60,000 nt of DNA from Strigamia acuminata (Eukaryota; Arthropoda; Chilopoda; Geophilomorpha; Linotaeniidae): contig OX442317.1 of assembly GCA_949358305.1 (NCBI GenBank), positions 6,764,186 to 6,824,185 on the forward strand, in the 5' to 3' direction. This document shows, piece by piece, positions 34,251-46,235 of the stretch. Each line of letters opens with the position of its first letter. The stretch's first letter is position 1. The position numbers were made by a program, and so were the translations under genes. The notes beneath the pieces were generated by a model. The model did no database searches, was not told the DNA's origin, and was given only the letters and a program-made list of their open reading frames with translations.

Positions 34251-36162
34251 AGCAGCAAAGGCGACAGCAACTTGTTTGCAACTGCAGTGCAGATTGCTTC
34301 CCCTTCAACCGACTGCACATGTGAATATCTTCAATGTTCGCATAACGCGCCCTTAAGGTTTTAAAAACAATTTTTTCTAAAAAAAAAGAAAGAAAGATGA
34401 TATTCTATTTCTATTTACAACCGAATTCAACGAATTCCAAATACGAGATTGCACGTGAAAACGAAAATTTGAAATGTTGGAAAATAATTTCTTTCAAAAA
34501 CAAAAACAAAAACTTGAAAACTCATCACGAAAATAAAAATGTATGAGTGTTATATAACAACATCAATTGACAAAATATCAAACTATTCGGATAATGGAAA
34601 CGTAGTTGATGGTGTCAGTGCCATCTCTCTCATTTATCTCAAACCAATGAACCACTTGCGAGAAAGTGTCCATATAGCTTCTTCTTCTTCTCTCCCTCTC
34701 TTTCTTTCTTCCATTTTTTCCTCATTTTTCTTTTGTGACAATAGCTGCTCGTCTCATGATATACTCTAGCTATCACAAAAGATATGTGAAAGGTCCTAGT
34801 TGCTGATGTAGCACTGTCTTTTGTCACTGGAACACACTGCATGATTTCCCTGGTGGCCCAACCAACTCAAATGAACATTGATTTGGCTAGTCATTTGTAA
34901 TTAAATATCTTCTACTCTACAAATGTGACGTCGAGGGATTTGTCCCTATCAATACGGAAAATGACTCAACTTTATTTTCATTAATTTTTTTAAATTAAAT
35001 TTATTATTATTCATTAAAGGTGAAGTTTCCAAATTTCTCGCTCTATCACTTATTGGCGTAATCACCTTGTTTTTGTTATTTTTGTCAACACAAAACGGTA
35101 TTTTCCACCAAAACACAGCAGAAAAAAGAAATAATAAAATAAAATAAAATAAAAAACCATGAAAGGAAAACAGGATGATGAAGAGGGAATGTCGTATTTT
35201 AGGTTATCGCCGATCAAAGTAAATGTCTTGGAACAGTCCAGCGTAGACTCAAAATCGTTCAATGGCAGCTGTAACGTTTCCATTACAGTCGTTGCCAACT
35301 GCATTTGGTCAACTGCATGTTGTGGACGAGCGAATTCAAGTAAAAGCTAATGTGCAGACAAGCTAATATCGGAGCAAAAAAAAAATCCCAACGGGTGAAA
35401 GGTCATAAAATAAAATAAAAAAGTGGCGCTAGCTACGTGTCAAATGTTTATAGGAGCAAAGGGCTAATTCCGGCTAATGCCCGCGTGAAATACTGAAATA
35501 ACACGATCGAAAAATGTGCCATTTCTATTAAATCAAAACATAATTCATTATCAATTTAAAAACAACATCCAAACTTATCATTTTTTGACAGCAATGAATT
35601 ACATGTCCACACCGCCGCACCACTTTTCATTTTACATGGGATTAGGTGTAAGCCCAGATTTAATTTCATTTTCACCCACCACTGAAATAACAAGATAAAC
35701 TGCACACTCACTGACACCACCATCTTTTACCTTGTACCGTTTTAATTAGTCCTCCATAACACTAACAAAGATGTAGAAGCAGACCACTGTTAGCTGAGAA
35801 AACACGTTTTCTATACCTCGATTCCCATCGCCACCTATTATTCACCCACGCACACTCGCCCCCCCTCCAAGGAGGACAGTGAGGAGTTGTAATCAATGAA
35901 AAAAACAATATATAAAGTTTCAAATCCAATCAGTTACTCGCTTCTTATCACTTTTATGTTGTTGGCTTCCTTTCCTTCGTCATCTGTTTCATGTGATTAG
36001 ATCTAGCCTTTACTTACTTCTACCATGTGCTACACAATTAGTGCCGCTGAAAGCTTATAAGCACTATTAGGTCTCCTACCGTTCTTCATGAAAAACCACT
36101 GAAATCTCGCACACATCAAAGCCTAACTCTAAAATTATTTATTTATATTAATCCATGTACAA

Positions 36163-36450
36163 GGCCTGACCTTATTTCCTCAGTATAATTAGTATTTTCA
36201 CGAAATAAGCGCAAAAAGGCCCTAAAACGGCTCAGTTTTAGCCTAAAAATTGGCTTGCGAATTATAATACACTTTGTAAAATGTACATACAACGTTTAGG
36301 GGCCCTGGCCTGACCTTATTTTCCCAGTATAATTAGTCTTTTCACAAAATAAGCGCAAAAATTCTCTAAAACGAGTCAGTTTTACGCCTAAAAATTGGAT
36401 TAAACTTGTTTTTTGTTCAACAAAGTGTATTAATTCGCCACAGCACACAA
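36163..36450. repeat. Diverged 144-bp duplication with an inverted tail
   Basis: ggcctgacctta at 36163 recurs at 36307. The following ~100 bp (cagtataattagt, cacraaataagcgcaaaa, cagtttta, gcctaaaaattgg) are shared at roughly 85 percent by eye. After that, copy 1 reads gcgaattataatacactttgt, while copy 2 carries the same motif in reverse orientation (acaaagtgtattaattcgc). This mixture of direct and inverted homology suggests a decayed mobile-element fragment. Confidence 0.7.
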
Positions 36451-39400
36451 TTTTAAACTTTAAAAACCTTTTTTCCTTCTACTTCCATTTGACCAGTGTT
36501 AAAACCCGTTAAGCTTTGCGTTTATTATCAGCGCGGCAAAGAAAATGTATTAAAAAAATGAAATTAGAAATGAGCATTTTAAAGGCTGCTTATTTCGCAG
36601 AGCATATAATGCGAAGCAAATGAAGTGCTTTCAAATGCAGATTTCTCCTTTTCATCAACCGAAAAAAGGCACGCAAACTAAGTAAACTACAACGGGATAA
36701 TCTTCTCCCAGGATTTCTGCAATGACGCACAATCTGCAATATCTGCATAACAACACACATGCAATTTGTTTTTTCCAAAATAAAAATCTCCATTCTTTTC
36801 TCCATAACATTTCACTCGCGCGTGTGCATTCTTCTCTGCACAAGCGACGAACAAGAAGAAGCAACAACGTGAATCTTTTCTCCACTCCTAAATTTCGCAC
36901 CCCTCATTTGAGTACTAAGTTAGATCTCGCCAATAAAATAAACATAAAACAAAGCCTACACTTTGTTATGGAAAATAGGCCCCACCAGTGCATTTCAGTG
37001 AAGAGTTAACTGCACAATACATCCTTATTGATCCACGTGGCCTACCACTAATTTCTTTTACAGCCTGCCATTTAGATTCCGAACTTTTATAAATTATTCC
37101 ACTGCATTTGTATCTCTCAATGCAAACTGCTTCTGAAAATAGCTTCAGCCATCGTATATGTAATGCATATTCAAAACGTGCGCATCTGCATGTTGCAACG
37201 CCCGAAAACAAAAGTTCAACAAAACCAATAAATATACATGAAGCTCAAAAAAGCAGCCTTGGGTGTAAAACACAAGAAAATTGCCATCAACAAAGGATAT
37301 CTTGAAAACTTTTAATTATTTCTTAAACGATGATTAAAACTTGGTGTGAAGAGTGAAAACAGTAGTAAAAACGACACGTTCAACACGTTTTATGATGTTT
37401 TTAAGTCATGTTCGCCCATTTTCATTCCTACAATTAAAGAAATGAATTTTTTTTTAGATCTAGAATTCTAGAAGTTGTGTGGTTAGGGCTATTTTATTTT
37501 TGATACAATAACGGGCCTGCCATCATTCATTTTCAAATGTCTTACCTCGGTTTTAAGCAATATATTCATCAATTTTCACTTTTCATAAAGTAAACAAAAC
37601 CGGAAAAAAGAGTAAAACTTTGCAGACAAATTCATTAAAACTATAAATCAAGTGACATTTCCCTTGCAGAACATTGCAAACCAATTTGGTTTGACAGGCA
37701 AACGTGAATTTTAAGTTTTCCAACCATGCAAAAGGTGTCAAGAAAACAATATACGAAAAGTGCAGCAAGATCAAATCTGCTAACTCGCCCGAATTTATCA
37801 CTTTTTCAAGCTGACCCATTCACATCCTTAAGAAACCTCCCCTTTATTAAATTAGTTCAATCTGAGCTTGTGCAATTTTAAATCATGCTTGTTTAACAAC
37901 TAGAGTAACCATCAACACGTGATTACACAAAGATCCATCTCAGTTTGCTTTTAACGACCAAACAAGACATGCGCCATTTTTACTGCAAACGACCCAAGTT
38001 CAGACCTCGTTTTACCCAACTTTTAATCTGCTGCTTAGCGGAAAACAAAGAGAACACAAAAATAGGTCAATTTCACTCGCAAGAATGCATTCACTTTCAT
38101 TTAAACAAACCAAAAACCAAATAAAAATTAAATTCCTTAAAATGAATTTCATCGAAATCCAACACCCATACCCTCACAACAAATTACGATTTTATCATTT
38201 TAGTATTTTACAACTTACAACTTGTCCAGCTTCACCGAAATGTTGTCCTTTATCCTCTTTTGCAACGAAAATATCCTCCCTAACATAATTTCCAGTCAAA
38301 ATTTCTACAATGTCTACCATTATTTAGGGTTTTGGTCGCATTTGCTGAGGTCATTGGACTTATATTCCGCCGATAGATGGAGTTATGACTGAGTACGCCA
38401 CTTCGTCGCTACCAAAACCACCAAACATTTGGAAACAAATGAAAGAAAATATATAATATATTTCCTTTCAATCAATTTAAATTTAAATACATTATTTGGT
38501 ACCAAAAATGACCATCACGTGACACAATTTTGTGTTTGGTATTCCACAGAAATACCTCTAAGCCTAAAATATCATAAATTTATTCAATCACGAGCTAAAT
38601 GGCCCAAAGTGTCAGAAACGTCATGTTTCTGAATTGCAGCTGTCCTTTCAAATTAGAGTTTCAATAGATCAATACCTTCGATATGCGAGAACGTTACACC
38701 CAACAAGTTTGAATCAACCACATGTTACCTTATCAATAATCGAATTCCGGCTCTCATCTGTCATTCACCATCACTAACAATTTAATCCTTCAAACACCTC
38801 GACAAATTCTCCAATCGATTTATCCACCTTTAAGTCGATATCGAAAAACTGTAAAGATATATCTTTCTCCAACTATTTTTTTGGCAAAAAAAAAAATTCC
38901 TGACTGAGTGGACTTACGCACACAAAAAAACATCAAGTAAGTTGATTGCGATTAGGAAAAAAGAAATGCACCCTTAAAAGCTTGACAACTTATCCTTTTT
39001 TTCTTTTTCGGGTGTATGTGCCACAATCCTTAGAAGATAAAAGCTCTTCCAGCGCTTATACGCAAAAAAATTAAATCAAGTCACTTTGGAACTTTACACT
39101 AAAACAAATTACCTCAACAGAATGAATAGGCGATGCGCCGAATACCAAATAGTTGCACGGGAAAGAGAAAAAAGAGATAATAAAAGATGGAAACAGTTGA
39201 CAGACGTTTCGGATCGGGCTGATATTGACAGTAATTAAGTGGTTGGCCAAATACGCACGAGCAATTAACCTTAGGTTTTGCACACTTGATTAATTCGTCA
39301 GAAAATGTGCATTACCGCTAGACTGGTTTCTTTTATCTCCGGGTTCGCGTCATATTACAAACATATTGGAGTCTGTGAAAATGGGTTTCACTTTAATAAC

Positions 39401-40131
39401 TCCAACTGGCTTGATATTATCGCACTTTCTCTCATTTTTCCTAACACTGACGGGTCTGAGTGAGACTCAGAATGAAAGGTTCTCGAGAGAAATCGCGAAA
39501 ACGTGTTCATGTGAGCGTATTAAGCTAAAAGAAGAATCCAGGCGAAGATCGAAAAAATTACTCTTTTTGATATATACAGAGAGAAGTTCCTACCATGCAA
39601 AGAGTCAAAGACAATTTTGTTTGTAATTTCATTCGAATCGAGTCAAATTCAGACTGAAAATGTTTTACTGCTTTTTCTTCTGGAAAGGAATCAAACTAAG
39701 AGATCTTTCGTTACGAACTCTGCACCCAAAAGGTATTTATCCTGCATGTTTTAATGCTTTTTATTTATTTATTTAGTTCCTAAACAAAGAATTATAGTAA
39801 ACTAAACCGTTTTTTTGAGTGTATAAGAAAAATAAATCAATTTAATTTTTATTTTTTCATTTTTCATTTTTATATTTTAAAGCAAAAGCAAAAAAACAAA
39901 ATAAAACTGTTTGGTTAGGAAATATCTTCACAAAATTGAAAAAGGATAAAAAAAAAAATACACAAACACAAACAACCTCAAGTCAATAAAAAACTTCCAT
40001 TGAATATATAAAACAATTCGAATTCAAACTTCAATAGTACCTAAAAGAAAATTTTAATTCACTTACAACTAAATTAAGTTTGTAAAAATCTCCAATAAAA
40101 AAAAAAATGTCAGCTGACAATTTTCCACATC

Positions 40132-40154
40132 AAAAAAAAAAAAAAAAAAAAAAA
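40132..40154. repeat. Poly(A) run, 23 nt
   Basis: An unbroken run of 23 A. It could be a remnant poly(A) tail of a retroposed copy, but no recognisable body precedes it. Confidence 0.85.
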
Positions 40155-40860
40155 CTAAACACGTGTGTATAACTGAATTTATAAATAGGTTCAGCTAATG
40201 TAAGTGTAAACAAAATTTGATTTTCAAATTTCAGTTTACTCAATCTAACGTAGCATAAACCTTTTTAAAAATATTTTTTAAAAACACCTACTGTAATAAA
40301 AACTAGCCATAATTTTTTCCAAAGCCATGACACTTCCCAAAGCCATTTTTTAACCCGGAAAAATAAAGAAACAGCAACCGGAGTTGATAAATATGCAAGA
40401 AGCATAGCTGGCATCGTTTTCCGGACTCTTGTTCCCGAAACGTGACAAAATAAAATTACGCAGACAAACATTAATCAAAAAAGACATTTCCAAACATAAC
40501 GCCGTGTTGAGCCACTCAACCACGTTCCTCCTTCACTTTTCTCCCATTTTTTCTCCTCCTCCTCTCAAGACCCCCTCTCCTTCCACCAACAAGATCTGCC
40601 TTCATAATTAAACCGGAAAAAGAGCCTATTCATTAAATGAAGCGAGGTGCTTTTTAATTTAGCTCCACCGCCGAGCTGATTCTTCATTCCACTATTCACA
40701 AGAAGGGTTAACTACTTCACGTTAAACTGACAAAACAAATGGCAGCCTTCACGTGAAAACAGACTCTTAAATGAAAACCTGACACCTATTCACCGCATCT
40801 TCACGTACATTCAAGTTTTGCAACTGTTGGCTATTAATTATTTCGAATCATTAAGTGAAA

Positions 40861-40862
40861 AA

Positions 40863-40893
<31 letters not shown>

Positions 40894-40894
40894 A
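40861..40894. repeat. (TAAA)n microsatellite
   Basis: About eight tandem AAAT/TAAA tetranucleotides. Confidence 0.93.
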
Positions 40895-43800
40895 TTTCCT
40901 GTATTTCTTAAATGGGAATTGCAAAAATCAGATAACACGGTTTGCGCAACCTCGACCAAATCAAGTGTACGGGAAATGGGTTCGTTCCGGCCGACCACGG
41001 CTCATCTTGATCGGCTGGACTAAAAGCCATTTCCGCTGCGCTGGAATTTCTCTCCACGTATTCTGTGCACTGCAACACATTGTAGCAAATCGATTTGTAT
41101 TTTCCAGCACCATCTAATAGTTAAAACCTGAGCGAAAAATCCAAATTTATTTTCTCGCTCCTTTTATACGGTTTAAAATATCGACACAAAAAAAATTAAC
41201 GAACTAAAAAAAAAAAAGAAAAAAAAAAAATCCTTTCAGTTTTGACAAAATTTAATTGAAGTTGTGAAAATTGAATTTCCTCAACACGACACTCACCTCA
41301 TGTTCATGGCAGCATGAGTCAATTTTATTAATTATCTCTATAAGATGTTTCTTAATTAAATGCCCACACCTTCATACATCTCAGTTAATTATACCCATCA
41401 AAAAAATATTAAACTGTATAGAATAATTTATACTTTAACTATCAACATTACTCCACCTCATTAAATTTTCACTTATCAATTAATGAACAAAAAAAAACAT
41501 TTACAATTTTCTTTTCCCCAACAAAATAAATTCAATTACATTTTCCACACAAAACGTTTCAACCAGCACCGCTTTTATTTTATTTATATAAAAATATTAT
41601 TTAGAAAAATGAGGTCAAATAAGTCCAGTGCAAACTGTCCAATATTGTCACCATTCCTTGGCTTGTCACTACGAGTGCTAAGATTCGACATTCCGCGCAC
41701 TCCCGCTCCCCCTAGTTCCTGTTTCCAGCCAAAAATAAGTCTCAAAGAGAAAGAAACTAAAAAAATAGGCAGGACTTGCTGCCGCACACATCACGAGTGT
41801 ACTGGAGAGATTGGGCTACGGGTGATGGGTTGAAGGAAAGGAATATCGTTCCAAAGGGACGAATAGTGCATTGACCAGATGGAAACGATTCGGCAGTGTG
41901 TGGTGGAGCTGTTCAATCCATCAACCTCGAGTCCAACCAAGCTTGTGTGAGTAGGAGAAAGTGTTGGAGATAGGCAACAGCGCAGGTCAATACTACCAAT
42001 ATATAAATATATATATATATTTATACATACTAAATTCTAATCTTAGCGATTTAAGGGGGATGAAACCAAACACTCAATTATATTTAATAGTAAGGTTTAA
42101 CTCGATTCATCAAAATCAGTAATGTGTGAATTGCTATTGAACAACTGACAAATCATCATTTCCATCTTATTCATGCTTTCAATTGGAAAAGTGGGTATTT
42201 TTAACTCACTTGCTACACTTCAAATTCATTTTTTCCTCTCCCTTTTAATATTAATATACATTTTTAGGTTTATTGGAAAATATTTCTGTTTGAAGAGAAA
42301 GTCAATTTTATCTGGGACTTCATTTTTAATTTTATCATTCGACTTTGATCAAATGCAAACATGACTCGCTTGAAAAATGTTCAAGAGAATGAGAGAGAAG
42401 AGAGTAAAAGAGAAAAAAAAATCAATTTAATGCCTACCCTTTGGCAATTTAGTAATTTTTAGATGGTTTTTCCTTTCTTTCTTTCTTTTTTTCCATTTTT
42501 TTCACTTTCTTTAAAATAAAAATATTCCAAAAATTTAATTAAAACCATGTAGTAATAATAATAGAAATTTGCAGTGCAAACAAAATACCAGCTTATTGTT
42601 ATTGAGTTAATCCAAGTCAAACAAAAAGAAGTAAATACGAGAAAATTGAATACAAATACTCGACACAGCAAAAAGCTCCAAATTGAAAACTTGCATCCTT
42701 GCATTATTATTTCGTCCGCTCCTCCCTCATTCTCATTCAATTCAGGTTGCTCTTATTAAATTGCAAGTGGAGATGATTTTTTAACACGCAAACATCATTT
42801 GTCCAGCCTTTACAACCTTCATTTAACAAATCGATCTTGTGGGTAATATGCAGGCCGAAAATAATTTTCTTTCTTGTGTACACACTCTATTTGGCAATAA
42901 ATAGTAATCGCAGGGCTATGAAGCAACTATCATTTATGCATGCCTTCTCTGCTAAGTACCAATTATGGAACACTGAGCAGAGTGAAAATGGTGCAAACAA
43001 AACCTTTCCTGCATCACGAAAAAAGGTCATGTTATTAAATAGGTTCAAATGAACTACCGTATTTACTTTCGTGCGTGTTTGTTGATTAAATTAAATTTAT
43101 GTTAATTCCGAATATTGACCGCTGTCAACTCTGGGCAAACAAATCGGACTGGCATGAACAAAACCAGATTTTCTCTCACTTTAAGACTAAATGCAACATT
43201 CTATGAAACTTCATTAATAATAATGTTAAATGTACCAACACTTAAAAATAAAAGGTGTGTTTAGCATAAAAGCATCTCCCTGGATGCAAATGTAGACTTT
43301 TTAGAGTGAACAAACACACTTTTAAAACCTAATGTGTGTTTTCATGCGCTGCTTTACACCAATTGCAACTTACCTGGGACTACTTTACACATAATTACCT
43401 CTTTAAAAAAAAAGTAAAGTTATCATTACCCAATCAAGCATCGCAATATTTTGTTTACGAGTGTGGAAAAAAAATTTGTAAATGTTTAAACAATAAATTA
43501 TCGATTAATTGATTCTGTGCACTTGGCACAAATTGATAACAATAACATAATCTAATTTTTCAATAAAAAATCAATCAATAAAAAAATGACAAAAAAATAA
43601 TAATACTGATTATGCCACTGAAGCATGGTTTTATCCTACGCAATGAATGTCTTCGACACCATTCAAGCCTGATAAATTGGAGCAGAAATGCCCGGGTGCT
43701 TAGACGACACAAAATGCCCGTAAACCACCAAACGACCAAACAAAGTGACTTTAAAAAAATATTGCTGACACATTTATAAAGTTAACACAACAACAAAAAA

Positions 43801-45272
43801 TACCCAACACCGTACAATACATATCGACTCATTTAACTAACAATTTCCATAATTACAAAAACAAAAAAACATTAAAAAACATCCAAAATTTATGTGCAAA
43901 AACATAAATTTTACCGTCAAAGGATGGAATCCCGCCATTACCAAGTAATTATCTTCAGGGGTCTCCAGTAGATACATTGATTTAGTGTGGGCATTCTCCA
44001 CTCGCAGCACACCGCCAATAAAGAGCGTAACCCTGAAACTGAGGTGTCTTCTTCATTTCCAAACGTGACTTGAAAGCCCATTCGCGCACTGATTAACCCC
44101 GGTGACCGGCACAGACAAACCCAATCAGAAAATGTAAAATACGTTTTTGAATGCAGCTGCCACAATAAAAAAGCGCTTTACAACGAGCACAAACAGGTCA
44201 AAATAATGTCAACATGTTTCTAAGTCGGACATAGTGCCAGACAATAACCTCAGATTGTAACCTATCAAGCACGACTTAATCGAGACCTTCATTTTGCTCT
44301 TTCAAATCCCCACGAGCATTATAAAAGACGGAGACTTAACTTGTGACTGTGGTCTGGACTCAATCCAAAAAGCTAACAGCAAATCTAAAAAGAAATCACT
44401 TTCTTTTCTTCATGTTAGTTTTTCAGATTAGGCTTGCTCCTATCGTGTTTAAAAGCACAACTAAAATCTTTTACATTCCCTTTCTTCTTTTTGTTTCCCT
44501 CAATATCCCACAGATCGAATGGAAAACCAAAAATCCTCCCGAGTACAATTTAAAAACTACCACAACTTATTGATAAATCTCGTCTTATCTAGTTCTTGAC
44601 GTGGCGCGAAAAACTGCTCGCACCTTTAAACTTAACAACGACTAACTTTTATTGGTTTTACAACACAACTCCCTCTGGTGTACACACTTGCCAAAGGTGT
44701 TCAGAAGTTGATCCTAGTGGTCAAAACGTAAGTTTACTTACATCATGGTTCTGGTTCAACAGATATCGATCGGATATTGCCTGATTGCCATTCCAAATGG
44801 AATTATGTTTAAAATTTTAGAGAGCTTTTTTCATTGCACAGATTTGCACGGTAATGAAACCGCAACCGCGTGGGAATCAACTTTTGAGCTTGTGATGTAA
44901 AGACCGCATCAGAAATCTCAATTTCATGGAGATTTGAAACAAGCAAACAACGGAATCGACAAATTGAATCCCGGACAAAGCGATTGATTAAATAAATATA
45001 CATTCCACTTGAGTAAATAGCAGTTAAGATATAAATAATACGTAATTTGAATAAACGAAAACAGAAATTGAGTTTTGTCGTAATAATTTCCATATTATAG
45101 TTGCAGATGCAAACAAATGTCTCTGACGCTGACATATACCTCGTCACGTAGTTAACGTACATTTAAAATTACATTCAGATTAGTCATTTTCCAAATTAAT
45201 ATTGTTAGTTTTCTCTGACCAAACCATTATTCAGTGTAAAAGGGAACTCCTGACTGTTCAATCTACGATATA

Positions 45273-45537
45273 TACAGTCGTGTTAAAAAAAAGACTGAAC
45301 CCTAACTCTATGCTGCTAAGAATTAAACTTGTGAGTAATTTCGTGTTTTGCCACTAGGTCAAACACCAGACATCAACAAGTGATAAGACTTGTATAACTT
45401 TGTACAGCCTTATACAGCCCTTGTCAGTATTATCACCTGCTGATGTCTGGTGTTTCACCTAGTGGCAAAACACAAAATTACTCACAATTTCAATTGCCAG
45501 CCTAGAGTGAAGGTCTAGTTTTTTTGAACACGATTAA
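45273..45537. mobile_element. Foldback MITE, Tc1/mariner-like ends
   Basis: The segment is one long imperfect hairpin. The left end CAGTCGTGTTAAAAAAAAGAC pairs with a right end whose complement reads AATCGTGTTCAAAAAAACTA. Inside, gtgagtaatttcgtgttttg, ccactagg and acaccagacatca on the left recur inverted on the right (about 45425-45490). Each arm is about 115-120 bp with high identity by eye, around a short centre. A TA flanks each end, consistent with Tc1/mariner target choice. There is no coding capacity, so mobilisation would need a transposase elsewhere. The exact ends are uncertain by a few bases. Confidence 0.82.
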
Positions 45538-46042
45538 TAATTTATTCATTGCGATATATCTAAATCGAGATGCAAAACACACCCTAAAAGCCTTGAAAGT
45601 CGTCTTTGCTCTCGAGAATGAATGCCCCTAGTCTACTGTGTATCTTAGCACCGTTAAAAACCACTTCTTCCTTTCACTCCCGAGTCAACTCTTCCAAAAG
45701 AAATCCTTCTTCCTCTTATTTTCCAAGTCTTTACTATATTCTGCTTCATATCCTTAGGTCGACTGTACCAGAGGCTCTTTATTATTGCAGAAATCATTTT
45801 TTTTGTATATATTCAATGTTAAAGTTTGTTTTCTGTTATTTTCAAGTGATAGAAGAGCAAATATCTTGTACCATTTCCACACTTTCGACTTTAGGGCTAC
45901 TCCGTCTAGTGCCAAGCGAAGCAAATTTGTTGACTCTTATTCCTTCAAGATTCAACATCACCACTAGTGTGAAAACAAACAAGTAGCGCCAATTAAAAAT
46001 GCCTACTTAAACAAACATTAATCACATTAAATCTAAGGTAAC
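45538..46042. other. Spacer between MITE and LTR element
   Basis: No feature is recognised. A 126-codon plus-strand frame (45606-45986) lacks any familiar motif and is probably chance. Confidence 0.5.
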
Positions 46043-46047
46043 AAGGT
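46043..46047. repeat. Target-site duplication AAGGT (left copy)
   Basis: AAGGT directly abuts the left LTR and is repeated at 50083-50087 directly after the right LTR. A 5-bp duplication is typical of Ty3/gypsy integrases. Confidence 0.93.
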
Positions 46048-46200
46048 TATGAGAATGTAAAGACAACCGGCTATGTTGAATGTAGTTACAAGACTGGCTT
46101 TATTTGCATAAAATGGATACAAGCAGAGCAAATCAATAAACGATAGAACAAATCGGTGAAGTGGTCAAGGCTGACCGTCAGGGGGAGCTGCATGCTCACA
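46048..46200 (-). repeat. 3' LTR
   Basis: The 153-bp LTR starts TGTGAGCATG and ends CATTCTCATA in element orientation. It contains AATAAA as a poly(A) signal in ATGCAAATAAAGCC. I see no difference from the copy at 49930-50082. Confidence 0.96.
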
Positions 46201-46203
46201 CGA

Positions 46204-46214
46204 CCCCTCCTCCG
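46204..46214 (-). other. Polypurine tract
   Basis: In element orientation CGGAGGAGGGG ends a few bases before the 3' LTR. This is the expected place and composition for the plus-strand priming tract of reverse transcription. Confidence 0.85.
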
Positions 46215-46235
46215 TGATTGTCGTCCTCGACAATA

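Larger units (their letters stand above)
32990..45272. other. Non-coding stretch upstream of the candidate first exon
   Basis: No gene is recognised in this 12.3 kb. It contains a GA-rich tract (34208-34250), a diverged direct/inverted duplication (36163-36450), a 23-A run (40132-40154) and a (TAAA)n run (40861-40894). Two relatively GC-rich islands with open frames on the minus strand (40908-41120 and 43938-44165) are discussed as findings. None has a domain I can name. It may be intron or upstream regulatory DNA of the Dpr-like gene, depending on where that gene starts. Confidence 0.5.
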
